In this document: one piece after another, positions 18,077 through 25,008 of the stretch
Position numbering within the stretch: the first letter of the stretch is position 1
Layout of the letters: every line of letters starts with the position of its first letter
Assembly (NCBI GenBank): GCA_017542305.1
Contig: JAFXXK010000020.1
Coordinates: forward strand, 39,014 to 103,013
Length of the DNA stretch: 64,000 bases
From: a bacterium
GTDB taxonomy: Bacteria; Cyanobacteriota; Vampirovibrionia; Gastranaerophilales; Gastranaerophilaceae
Reading direction: 5' to 3'
Translations under genes and position numbers: made by a program
The notes under the pieces: generated by a model
Told to the model about the DNA's origin: nothing
The model's database searches: none
What the model saw: the letters and a program-made list of their open reading frames with translations, nothing else

Positions 18077-18105
18077 ATTATAAATTGATTAGTTCGGTTA
18101 ATCAA
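18077..18105 (-). promoter_or_regulatory. Candidate leaderless promoter of the U32 gene
   Basis: Read on the minus strand: TTGATT (18105-18100), a 17-bp spacer and TATAAT (18082-18077), then 6 nt (ACAAGC) to ATG 18070. No Shine-Dalgarno lies between. Confidence 0.65.
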
Positions 18106-18121
18106 GAAACATAAAGAAACA

Positions 18122-18676
18122 TTACGGTCTTGGGATGAGGTATGGTAAATTCATCGGATCTGAGGCTATTTCTTTTATGTATTCGTCAACATTTGGTACT
18201 GAACGGTATCCCTCATCTGTTTTAATAAAAATTCTCCACGGATATGAGGTTTTGTATTTCAGAACGGTATTGTTTTTATCAACTATAACCGAACGTAAAA
18301 ACTCATTATCTTCTTTTGTGCGGATTTCTAATTTTGTATTTCCGTTCTCAAGTCGACTGATTATCATATTATTGCCTGATTGGGTATTAAATTCACCAAG
18401 CGGAAGCCTTTTACCGTCTAACTTTTTCTGTATTTCAGCAATAAATTCGTTATTTTGCCGTATTTCTTTCGGGGTTTCTGTTGATACCTTATAAAAACTG
18501 CCGAAGAAATTTTTTACCGATACCCATAAGTTTTTAATCCCGGTAGCGAATTTATTTCCACCCGTATAATATCCGTCATACCGCATAATACTTTTTGCGC
18601 CAAAATAAGGGTTGTACTGAGCGGCAGTATATCTTGTCCGGTTATTTGGATTATATGAATTAATTTTTGGTATCAT
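18122..18676 (-). CDS. Unknown protein with N-terminal YFGA tag
   Basis: A 184-residue protein with no recognised domain. The first 30 residues are Asn/Tyr-rich and contain NPYFGAK (22-28), similar to the short F-x-G tag on other unknown proteins in this window. A weakly hydrophobic segment (GIKNLWVSVKNFFGSFY, near 46-62) follows. The C-terminal half looks like a beta-rich domain with repeated short strands (MIISRLENGNTKLEIRTKED, and TVLKYKTSYPWRIFIKT). GGAG lies 6 nt before ATG 18676. It lies between comM and the U32 gene on the same strand, 48 bp from comM. Confidence 0.72.
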   Translation of the reverse strand: MIPKINSYNPNNRTRYTAAQYNPYFGAKSIMRYDGYYTGGNKFATGIKNLWVSVKNFFGSFYKVSTETPKEIRQNNEFIAEIQKKLDGKRLPLGEFNTQSGNNMIISRLENGNTKLEIRTKEDNEFLRSVIVDKNNTVLKYKTSYPWRIFIKTDEGYRSVPNVDEYIKEIASDPMNLPYLIPRP

Positions 18677-18724
18677 GTTTTCTCCGTTATCATATAAAAA
18701 CCGCCAAAATAAATTTTTTGCTAC

Positions 18725-20269
18725 TTATCTTTTATAAATATCATCCTGATTAAACATTCTGTACTGCAAAGCCTGCATCAAGTGCATTTGAGTTATGATT
18801 TCCGAGTTTTCAAGGTCTGCAATTGTTCTTGCAAGTTTTAGTGTCCTGTCATAACGTCTGCCTGAAAGCTGATATTTTACTATAGCAATGCGGAACATTT
18901 CTTCTGCCGCTTTATCAATTTGACAATATTTTTTAACAAGCTGCGGAGTAAGCTCGGAATTGGTTAGTATGCCGTCATTTTTATATCTTTCTACCTGAAT
19001 TTTTCTTGCTTTGACTACTCTTTCTCTAATTTGTGCGGATGTTTCTTCTGTTCCTTTGTAGTTTAAAAGTTCATCAGAAGTCAGTCTTGGAACTTCTATC
19101 TGTAAATCAATTCTGTCTAATAACGGTCCTGAAAGTTTTGCAAGATATCTTTGAATTTGAAATTCCGAACAAGTGCATTGTTTTTCTTTATCTCCCAAAA
19201 ATCCGCACGGGCATGGGTTCATTGCTCCCAAAAGAATAAATTTTGCAGGATATTTTATTGAATGTTTTGCGCGGGAAATTGCGACTTCTCCGTCCTCAAG
19301 CGGCTGTCTTAAAACTTCCAGAACATTTCTCGGAAATTCAACCATTTCGTCAAGGAATAAAACTCCTCTGTGCGCAAGGGTTATTTCTCCCGGTTTTGGA
19401 TTTGTTCCTCCCCCGATAATTCCGACAGGGGATGCTGTGTGGTGTACAGGTCTGAACGGTCTGAAACGTACAAGCGGCTCATCTGAGGATAAAAGTCCGC
19501 TGACGCTGTATATTTTTGTTAATTCCAAGGCTTCCGATAACTCAAGCGGCGGAAGAATAGACGGAAAACATTTTGCCATTAACGTTTTCCCTGACCCCGG
19601 AGAACCGAACATAAGCATATTGTGTCCGCCTGCTGCCGCAATTTCTAATGCTTTTTTAGCTTTTTGTTGTCCTTTCACGTCTTTAAAATCGTAGCCGTAA
19701 TCAAGACTAAATCCGTCTTTAAGGTACTGTTCGATGTCAACAATTGTCTGTTTTATAGGAGTTTCAATAAAATTATCAATGGCTTCACCAAGATTTGCTG
19801 CCCCAAAAACGTTAATCCCGTCAACAAGTGCAGCTTCTTTAGCGTTATCGGCAGGTACTATAACGTTTTTTATCCCGAATGATTTCAACCCTATAACAAG
19901 TGGTAATACTCCGTTCACCCCTCTGATACTTCCGTCTAAAGAAAGCTCGCCGATAAATCCGTAATCTTTCACCTGCTCAGGTGTCAAAACTTCTTCTTCA
20001 ACCTGAATTCCTATTGCAATAGGTAAATCAAAATTTGAACCCTCTTTTTTCAAATCAGCAGGGGCAAGATTGACAATTACTCTGCCGCTCGGGAATGTCA
20101 GATTGGAATTTCTTGTGGCAGAGCGAACCCTGTCACGGGCTTCATTTACGGCAGCATCGGGCAACCCTACAATAGAAATCATCGGATTAGAGCGTGTGGT
20201 GTCAACTTCAACATCTACTCTGTATGCGTTTAGACCTATTACTGTTGCTGTCGTAACTTTATTTACCAT
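18725..20269 (-). CDS. comM: ComM/YifB family Mg-chelatase-like ATPase
   Basis: A 514-residue AAA+ protein. In the family ComM is a hexameric helicase that drives branch migration of incoming DNA during natural transformation. Domain order: N-terminal Lon-protease-like ChlI domain (1-170, with IVGLPDAAVNEARDRVR and LAPADLKKEGSNFDLPIA), Walker A GSPGSGKT near 219, Walker B VLFLDEMVEF, the AMNPCPCGFLGD cysteine segment near 350, and the C-terminal Mg_chelatase_C helical domain. Length is as expected. No competence genes lie adjacent, but prepilin genes elsewhere in the window fit a DNA-uptake or pilus context. TATAAT ends 6 nt before ATG 20269, with no Shine-Dalgarno. Confidence 0.92.
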   Translation of the reverse strand: MVNKVTTATVIGLNAYRVDVEVDTTRSNPMISIVGLPDAAVNEARDRVRSATRNSNLTFPSGRVIVNLAPADLKKEGSNFDLPIAIGIQVEEEVLTPEQVKDYGFIGELSLDGSIRGVNGVLPLVIGLKSFGIKNVIVPADNAKEAALVDGINVFGAANLGEAIDNFIETPIKQTIVDIEQYLKDGFSLDYGYDFKDVKGQQKAKKALEIAAAGGHNMLMFGSPGSGKTLMAKCFPSILPPLELSEALELTKIYSVSGLLSSDEPLVRFRPFRPVHHTASPVGIIGGGTNPKPGEITLAHRGVLFLDEMVEFPRNVLEVLRQPLEDGEVAISRAKHSIKYPAKFILLGAMNPCPCGFLGDKEKQCTCSEFQIQRYLAKLSGPLLDRIDLQIEVPRLTSDELLNYKGTEETSAQIRERVVKARKIQVERYKNDGILTNSELTPQLVKKYCQIDKAAEEMFRIAIVKYQLSGRRYDRTLKLARTIADLENSEIITQMHLMQALQYRMFNQDDIYKR

Positions 20270-20275
20270 AAGCCG

Positions 20276-20284
20276 ATTATATCA
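20276..20284 (-). promoter_or_regulatory. Candidate leaderless extended -10 promoter of comM
   Basis: On the minus strand TGATATAAT (20284-20276) is an extended -10 (TGn plus TATAAT), followed by 6 nt (CGGCTT) and ATG 20269. The -35 is weak, which fits the extended -10 type. It is divergent from the promoter at 20303-20308. Confidence 0.55.
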
Positions 20285-20302
20285 CGATTTTTTCATTTAT
20301 GC

Positions 20303-20308
20303 TATAAT
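20303..20308 (+). promoter_or_regulatory. Candidate leaderless -10 of the GT9 gene
   Basis: A perfect TATAAT (20303-20308) ends 6 nt before ATG 20315. No Shine-Dalgarno is present. The -35 is not obvious. Confidence 0.5.
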
Positions 20309-20314
20309 TCAAAT

Positions 20315-21316
20315 ATGAGTGATTTTAAGAATATTTTGGCAATAAATTTCGGCGGAATAGGTGATGAGATTTTCTTTTTGCCTACATTAATTTCTCTGAA
20401 AAAACAATTTCCGCAGGCAAAAATTACCCTTGCACTCGAACCGAGAAGTAAAAGCGTTAAAGATTTGACTGATTTGATAGATGATATGATATTTGTTGAC
20501 CTTAAAAAGAAAAACAAATATTTTGAACTGCTTAAACTGATATTTCTTGCAAGAAAAGGGAAGTTTGATTTGGCGGTATCAGCAGGCGGAAACAAGTTTA
20601 TCAGTATAATATTAAGTCTGACCGGTATAAAAACGACTTGCGGATATGATACGGGTGATTTGAGCAGAAAACTGCTGACACATGCCGTTCCGTTGAATAA
20701 AAATCAGTATGCGTGTGCGATGTATCATGACTTAATTCGTCCGCTTACGAATTATAATACCGAGTTGCCCGAAGTCAATATCACTCCTCAGGAAAAACGT
20801 CCGAATACCGTTTTAATTCATCCGGGGGTAAGTAAAATGAGTATTGAAAAAGGGTGTATAAAAACGGTGGATGCAAAAGTTTGGGCAAAGGTTGTTGATT
20901 TGCTTGTTCAAAACGGTAAGCATGTAATTTTGGCAGGCGGTCCCGATGATAAAGAATGTATTGATACAATTCTTGGTACAATAAATTGTAAAAACAGCGA
21001 ACTTTTTGAAAATTATTACGGCAAAACCCGTTCTATGAGAGATTTGGGTGAATTGATTTCGAGTGCGGAAAAATTTTTGTGTTCGGATTCGGCACCGTTA
21101 CATGTGGCTGTTGCTCTGAGGACACAAACCTATGTAATTTTCGGGTCAACAGATGATAAAAAATTGATACCGCAGTCGGATAAGGTTGTAGCAATAAAGG
21201 CTAACGATAATTGTCCGTTGAAACCGTGTCTGTGGGAGCGCAGAATGACTACCTGTGAAAGTTTGGATTGTCTGAAAATAACGGCAGAAGATATAGTTAA
21301 TTGCATATTAAATTAG
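20315..21316 (+). CDS. Glycosyltransferase family 9 (heptosyltransferase-like)
   Basis: A 333-residue GT-B enzyme of family 9, which includes WaaC/WaaF transferring ADP-heptose to the LPS inner core. Evidence: N-terminal NFGGIGDEIFFLPTLISLKKQFP (about 10-32), the central HPGVS at the start of the nucleotide-binding domain (near 170), AGGPDDKE (near 207-214), and CSDSAPLHVAVAL with VIFGSTDD (near 253-277), which match the GT9 pattern SxDSGxxHlAaal...lfGpt. The target could be LPS core or another surface glycan. It shares a 45-bp divergent promoter region with comM. Confidence 0.87.
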   Translation: MSDFKNILAINFGGIGDEIFFLPTLISLKKQFPQAKITLALEPRSKSVKDLTDLIDDMIFVDLKKKNKYFELLKLIFLARKGKFDLAVSAGGNKFISIILSLTGIKTTCGYDTGDLSRKLLTHAVPLNKNQYACAMYHDLIRPLTNYNTELPEVNITPQEKRPNTVLIHPGVSKMSIEKGCIKTVDAKVWAKVVDLLVQNGKHVILAGGPDDKECIDTILGTINCKNSELFENYYGKTRSMRDLGELISSAEKFLCSDSAPLHVAVALRTQTYVIFGSTDDKKLIPQSDKVVAIKANDNCPLKPCLWERRMTTCESLDCLKITAEDIVNCILN

Positions 21317-21324
21317 GGTATTTC

Positions 21325-21353
21325 TTGAAAAAATATCAAATTTATGCTACAAT
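21325..21353 (+). promoter_or_regulatory. Sigma-70-type promoter
   Basis: TTGAAA (21325-21330), a 17-bp spacer and TACAAT (21348-21353). Transcription would start near 21360, upstream of a 52-codon frame and 255 nt before the RTX gene at 21616. Confidence 0.65.
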
Positions 21354-21383
21354 TCCATAACAATTTATAATGTAGTGGGTTAA

Positions 21384-21542
21384 ATGACAAAAAAAGAATT
21401 TTTGCAGCATAATATTTACAATATGCCAAAAACCTTTGTGCCTGTGGGGGTAAGACTCCAAGTCCGCTCAACAGGTGATTTTACCAAATTGATGCAAATT
21501 ATTCCTCTGCAAAATACTGTAACAAATCTGTTTGTTACATAA
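21384..21542 (+). CDS. Possible 52-residue peptide or structured leader
   Basis: ATG 21384 opens a 52-codon frame ending TAA at 21540-21542. It reads MTKKEFLQHNIYNMPKT and then a basic stretch. It lies between a good promoter and the RTX gene. There is no strong Shine-Dalgarno. The same stretch could instead be a structured leader RNA: CCTGT (21439-21443) can pair with ACAGG (21471-21475), and GTAACAAA (21519-21526) pairs with TTTGTTAC (21531-21538) in an 8-bp hairpin at the end of the frame. I do not recognise the peptide or a known RNA family, so coding is only a possibility. Confidence 0.35.
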   Translation: MTKKEFLQHNIYNMPKTFVPVGVRLQVRSTGDFTKLMQIIPLQNTVTNLFVT

Positions 21543-21615
21543 ATTTTGTTGTGAAAAATTAATAACAGAAAAATAAAAGTATATGACAATTATATAGAAA
21601 AAGGAGAAATGATTT

Positions 21616-23622
21616 ATGGCTACAAAATTTAAACCAAACAAGAAAGGTGTTATTACAGGAACAAAAAATGCAGACAAGATTACTTGGGCAAAAGGCTGGA
21701 CAAAAACAATTACTGTCAATGCAAATGGCGGTGGTGATACCATTAATTTTAAAAACAGTAAATATAAGAACAAATTATACGGACAAGACGGCAGCGATAC
21801 TATTTATGGCGGAACAAAAAATGACACCATAAATGGCGGAAAGGGCAACGACAAAATTTATGCTCAGGCTGGTGATGATAAGATTTATGCAGGTGTCGGA
21901 AAAGATTATATAAATGCAGGCAAAGGTACAAACTATATTTACCTGAATAAAAATGAGGGTAACAATACTATCGTTAAGGGCGGAGGTTCCGATACAATTG
22001 TATTTGCTCAGGAAAGTAATTTTAATAATTTCAAATTTTACTACAGCGGAAATGATTTAATTTTTACCGCAAACGGCACATCAGCAATATTAAAGGATTT
22101 TGCAAAAGGCGGACATAGTGCAAAATATATTCAGGCAGGAAGCCAGAAATATAAACTCGGCGGTAAAACTTCGGGTAAAATAACCGGTTCAAACGGGAAA
22201 GATTTGCTTGTTTCTACAGGCGGTAAAGACACAATAAATGGCGGCTCAGGCAATGATATAATAAAAGGCGGAAAAGGCAATGATATAATTAATGCCGGTG
22301 CCGGTACAAACAGCATATATTATAGTCTGGGTGACGGAAATGATACAATTCAGTATGGCGGCGGAACAGATACACTTGTATTTGATAAAGGCATAACGGT
22401 TTCGGCAACATATAGCGGAAATGATTTGAAAGTCAAATATTCAGGCGGCTCACAGAGTAATACCATTACAATATCAAACTTCAAAAATAAAAAGAGCGTA
22501 AAATATATTACTGTCGGCGGTACGAAAAAGAGTGTTGATTCCTATATCAAAGGCGGTGATAGCGGAGCAGATAAAATTTATGAAGTTAATGATACTCATT
22601 TATATGATGATCCTGAACATCCGTTAACATTGACTTCAGGACAGAATAACAAAGTTGTATTCAGTGGTCAGTATGACGATTGTTACATAACATCAAACAA
22701 TGCATCAGCATATACAGACACTTTACAAATTTCTGATATTAAAATGACAAATGGATATAATATCAGTAATTTAGAATATCTATATAACGATACAACATTG
22801 ACTATTGATACATATTGGCAAAATCAGGAAACCGACGAACAAGGCGGCGGATATATTATGTACACCGCAACTAATACTCCAAAAATTGCTATTGCTGATT
22901 CAGAAAGAACATACAATTTTAGCGGTTATACTTCTGTTCAGGGAACAAACTTAAATCCGCTTGAATTAGCAGACGGTAATAATTTGGTATATATAAAAGC
23001 TCAAACAGGTACAAGTTATATTACATCAAATGATGATTATAATGTAATTAAGACAGAATATGGAGAACACGGATCAGGTTTGAATTATCTGTACGGTGGC
23101 GGTCATGATTTAATATGCACTTCATCTTCTTCAAATGATGTTTATACTGCAACAATCGACGGCGATACATCTGTTGTAATTTATGATGCTGACGGCACAG
23201 ATATAATTAATGCAAACGGTGATAATGTAAGAGTTATTTTTGATGCGGGTAAAACTACAACATTCAAAACGCAGGGTATATTTATTGATAAAACCGTATT
23301 ATCAAATATGTCAGATGCTGAATTTAAAAATATCTTCTCTACAGATAAAGGTATGAATATTGCGGAAATGAACATTGATGACGGTGATACCTTAAATGTA
23401 AACGGCTCTGCTATTACATTTGATAATTGGTCAATAGATACAAATAATGTTCATCAGGCAGTTGCAGGATGGCTCACAGATAACAGCGGATATACATCAG
23501 TCGCTGATGCACTTGAAAAATGTACGGATGATGCTTTATTAACATCATTAAAGAATTGTTTCGTAAATGGTACTTATCAAACACCGAGTGCCCCCCCAGT
23601 TTGGCACCCCATAGTGGACTAA
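21616..23622 (+). CDS. RTX calcium-binding repeat protein
   Basis: A 668-residue protein without a signal peptide. Residues 1-300 carry three or more clusters of RTX-type repeats (YGQDGSDTIYGG, GGKGNDKIYAQAGDDKIYAG, GGSGNDIIKGGKGNDIINAG). Beta-rich spacers (about 130-185, and 245-300) lie between clusters. The region from 310 to 600 is an Asn/Thr-rich beta domain without RTX motifs. The last 60 residues (VAGWL...SVADALEKC...TPS) match the end of the 1378-residue RTX protein and probably act as the type I secretion signal. After TPS it continues APPVWHPIVD across a C7 run, so the natural stop may be altered. AAAGGAG lies 12 nt before ATG 21616. The function is unknown. Confidence 0.83.
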   Translation: MATKFKPNKKGVITGTKNADKITWAKGWTKTITVNANGGGDTINFKNSKYKNKLYGQDGSDTIYGGTKNDTINGGKGNDKIYAQAGDDKIYAGVGKDYINAGKGTNYIYLNKNEGNNTIVKGGGSDTIVFAQESNFNNFKFYYSGNDLIFTANGTSAILKDFAKGGHSAKYIQAGSQKYKLGGKTSGKITGSNGKDLLVSTGGKDTINGGSGNDIIKGGKGNDIINAGAGTNSIYYSLGDGNDTIQYGGGTDTLVFDKGITVSATYSGNDLKVKYSGGSQSNTITISNFKNKKSVKYITVGGTKKSVDSYIKGGDSGADKIYEVNDTHLYDDPEHPLTLTSGQNNKVVFSGQYDDCYITSNNASAYTDTLQISDIKMTNGYNISNLEYLYNDTTLTIDTYWQNQETDEQGGGYIMYTATNTPKIAIADSERTYNFSGYTSVQGTNLNPLELADGNNLVYIKAQTGTSYITSNDDYNVIKTEYGEHGSGLNYLYGGGHDLICTSSSSNDVYTATIDGDTSVVIYDADGTDIINANGDNVRVIFDAGKTTTFKTQGIFIDKTVLSNMSDAEFKNIFSTDKGMNIAEMNIDDGDTLNVNGSAITFDNWSIDTNNVHQAVAGWLTDNSGYTSVADALEKCTDDALLTSLKNCFVNGTYQTPSAPPVWHPIVD

Positions 23623-23642
23623 GCAATATTACCTATAAGTTT

Positions 23643-23675
23643 TGTAGGGTGTGTCGTTTCGACGCACCTTTTTTC
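23643..23675 (+). repeat. Dispersed palindromic repeat, copy A, acting as terminator
   Basis: GGTGTGTCG (23648-23656) and CGACGCACC (23660-23668) form a hairpin followed by TTTTTT, 26 bp after the RTX gene. Near-identical copies lie at 29245-29273 and 29336-29364. Its position and T run suggest it terminates the RTX transcript. Confidence 0.7.
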
Positions 23676-23683
23676 TTTGTTAC

Positions 23684-23712
23684 TTGACAACAATTTTTGT
23701 GTTTCGTATTAT
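23684..23712 (+). promoter_or_regulatory. tRNA-Cys promoter
   Basis: TTGACA (23684-23689), a 17-bp spacer and TATTAT (23707-23712), about 16 bp before the mature tRNA-Cys. Confidence 0.7.
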
Positions 23713-23728
23713 ATAGAAACGAAGACAA

Positions 23729-23800
23729 GGCGACATGGCCAAGTGGTAAGGCAGAAGCCTGCAAAGCTTTTATCCCCCAGTTCGAATCTGGGTGTCGCCT
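23729..23800 (+). tRNA. tRNA-Cys (GCA)
   Basis: A 72-nt cloverleaf: acceptor GGCGACA (23729-23735) pairs with TGTCGCC (23793-23799), discriminator T as usual for tRNA-Cys. The D arm is GCC AAGTGGTAA GGC. The anticodon loop CTGCAAA gives GCA, and the T arm is CCCAG TTCGAAT CTGGG. CCA is not encoded; a T run follows at once. Confidence 0.95.
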
Positions 23801-23826
23801 TTTTTTAACTCAAAAGGGGTGTTTGT

Positions 23827-24087
23827 ATGAGTAGTAAGATTTTTGGAATAGCAGATTTACCGGTAGGTACTATAGGAGATGTAGTACAAATTAACAGCAA
23901 TGGACAGGTTCCGCCTCCGCAGTTAGCAGAAGCGTCACCATTTGAAGCAGGGGAAAAGCCAAGTATGCCAAAAGCGCTGACAAAGGATACTTATTCGGTT
24001 CCTAAAAAATCAAATCCTTTTGTAAGAATGAGAAACGGAATCGGCAGGCTCATGAAACATTTCAGCCACCCGAAAGTAAAGATTTAG
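23827..24087 (+). CDS. Small unknown protein between tRNA-Cys and tRNA-Val
   Basis: An 86-residue protein with a proline-rich middle (QVPPPQLAEASPF, near 37-50) and a basic C-terminus (NPFVRMRNGIGRLMKHF, near 63-79, then SHPKVKI). No signal peptide, membrane helix or recognised domain. AAAGGGG lies 8-12 nt before ATG 23827. It may be read through from the tRNA-Cys promoter or have its own. The unbiased amino acid make-up and a plausible ribosome site support coding, but no family is recognised. Confidence 0.6.
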   Translation: MSSKIFGIADLPVGTIGDVVQINSNGQVPPPQLAEASPFEAGEKPSMPKALTKDTYSVPKKSNPFVRMRNGIGRLMKHFSHPKVKI

Positions 24088-24116
24088 TGGTGCAAATGAT
24101 AATTGAATAAATTTAC

Positions 24117-24192
24117 GGGCGATTAGCTCAGTTGGTAGAGCACTTGAACGACATTCAAGGGGTCACAAGTTCGAGCCTTGTATCGCCCACCA
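24117..24192 (+). tRNA. tRNA-Val (GAC) with C33
   Basis: A 76-nt cloverleaf with encoded CCA: acceptor GGGCGAT (24117-24123) pairs with ATCGCCC (24182-24188), discriminator A, then CCA. D arm GCTC/GAGC, anticodon stem CTTGA/TCAAG, T arm ACAAG TTCGAGC CTTGT. The anticodon loop reads ACGACAT, giving GAC (Val). Position 33 is C instead of the nearly invariant U. The tRNA is followed by a terminator and a hairpin-rich element that repeats its 3' end. Confidence 0.88.
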
Positions 24193-24195
24193 TAG

Positions 24196-24220
24196 AACCT
24201 CCGACAAAATCGGGGGTTTT
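24196..24220 (+). terminator. Terminator directly after tRNA-Val
   Basis: AACCTCCGA (24196-24204) pairs with TCGGGGGTT (24210-24218), including one G:T pair, and is followed by T residues. It starts 4 nt after the tRNA CCA. Confidence 0.75.
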
Positions 24221-24467
24221 ATAATGCGATACTTTGGCGAGAACTTGTCAATCAAGTTCGGCGGATTTGCGTACGGACGGAGTGAAACGAGTCCGGATAG
24301 CGAGGAAATTGAGCAAACTTGAACAAAATGTTCAATTGCGAAACTTTCCGAGCGTGGAGCAAATCCAAGACAGAGCAAGCGAGCAGAGAGCGGAACGGTC
24401 AAACCGTACAGGTTTGCCGTGTAGGCTCGTTTAATGCGAGCGCAGCGATACAGTCATGTATCGCCCA
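24221..24467 (+). repeat. Hairpin-chain element ending in a copy of the tRNA-Val 3' end
   Basis: No gene is supported here. The stretch begins with GCGATAC (24226-24232), an inverted copy of the tRNA tail GTATCGC. It continues as a chain of short hairpins: GAACTTG/CAAGTTC (24241-24259), CGGAC/GTCCG (24274-24295), GCAA..TTGAAC/GTTCAATTGC (24313-24339), ACGGT/ACCGT (24395-24407), GCTCG/CGAGC (24425-24441) and GCGATAC/GTATCGC (24445-24464). It ends with GTATCGCCCA (24458-24467), a direct copy of the tRNA-Val tail. It shares CTCGTTTAATGCGAG and GAGCAGAGAG, in the same order, with the element behind tRNA-Glu. Confidence 0.7.
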
Positions 24468-24473
24468 ATAGAG

Positions 24474-24495
24474 AGGAGGGGAAACCCTCCTTTTT
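24474..24495 (+). terminator. Second terminator closing the tRNA-Val element
   Basis: AGGAGGG (24474-24480), GAAA tetraloop, CCCTCCT (24485-24491), then TTTT. Confidence 0.8.
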
Positions 24496-24591
24496 ATCTG
24501 ATATTTTTTGAAAAAATTTCCAAATTTCCTTTAAAATATCCCACAAACGGATGTTTTTTAGGGCTGAAATGTTAATTTTTCGTAACTTTAC

Positions 24592-24619
24592 TTGCACAAA
24601 TTAAAAAATTCGCTATAAT
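24592..24619 (+). promoter_or_regulatory. Promoter of the HU gene
   Basis: TTGCAC (24592-24597), a 16-bp spacer and TATAAT (24614-24619), 33 bp before ATG 24653, with AAAAGGAG as the ribosome site. Confidence 0.75.
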
Positions 24620-24652
24620 AATGGAGTACAAAATAAGAAAAGGAGTTTTACA

Positions 24653-24931
24653 ATGAACAAAGAAGAATTAGTACAAGAAGTTGCAAAAAAAGCAAAAGTT
24701 TCTCAAAAAGAAGCTGCAGAAGTAATCAGCGCATGGGTTGATACAGTACAAAAAACAGTTGCTAAAGGTAAAAAAGTAACTTTAGTTGGCTTCGGTACTT
24801 TTGAATCTAGAAAAAGAGCTGCTAGAATGGGCAGAAATCCTCAAACCGGTAAAGAAATTAAAATCCCGGCTAAAACAGTTCCTGCTTTCTCAGCTGGTAA
24901 AAAATTCAAAACTATCGTTAACGGCAAGTAA
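24653..24931 (+). CDS. hup: HU family DNA-binding protein
   Basis: A 92-residue histone-like protein that bends DNA as a dimer in the nucleoid. The N-terminal MNKEELVQEVAKKAKVSQKEA, the core VTLVGFGTFESRKRAARMGRNPQTG (about 43-68, the DNA-binding arm with the R-x-G-R-N-P-Q-T-G signature) and PAFSAGKKFK are all HU hallmarks. Length is standard. The codon choice and strong promoter, ribosome site and terminator suggest high expression as a single-gene unit. Confidence 0.96.
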   Translation: MNKEELVQEVAKKAKVSQKEAAEVISAWVDTVQKTVAKGKKVTLVGFGTFESRKRAARMGRNPQTGKEIKIPAKTVPAFSAGKKFKTIVNGK

Positions 24932-24955
24932 TTTCTGTTAGCGGAATAGCTTTAT

Positions 24956-24992
24956 AAAGACCGATTTTATTAATTAAAATCGGTCTTTTTTT
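24956..24992 (+). terminator. Intrinsic terminator after HU
   Basis: AAAGACCGATTTTA (24956-24969) pairs with TAAAATCGGTCTTT and is followed by T residues. It lies 25 bp after the HU stop. Confidence 0.9.
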
Positions 24993-24996
24993 GTGT

Positions 24997-25002
24997 TATA
25001 AT
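24997..25002 (+). promoter_or_regulatory. Candidate leaderless -10
   Basis: TATAAT (24997-25002) ends 6 nt before ATG 25009. No Shine-Dalgarno exists between; the T run of the HU terminator lies just upstream. Confidence 0.5.
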
Positions 25003-25008
25003 CCGGAT

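Noticed and set aside
24163..24434. Small frames of 66-79 residues on both strands over the tRNA-Val trailer
   Set aside because: They overlap the tRNA and hairpin element, have no ribosome site, and their composition follows the palindromes.
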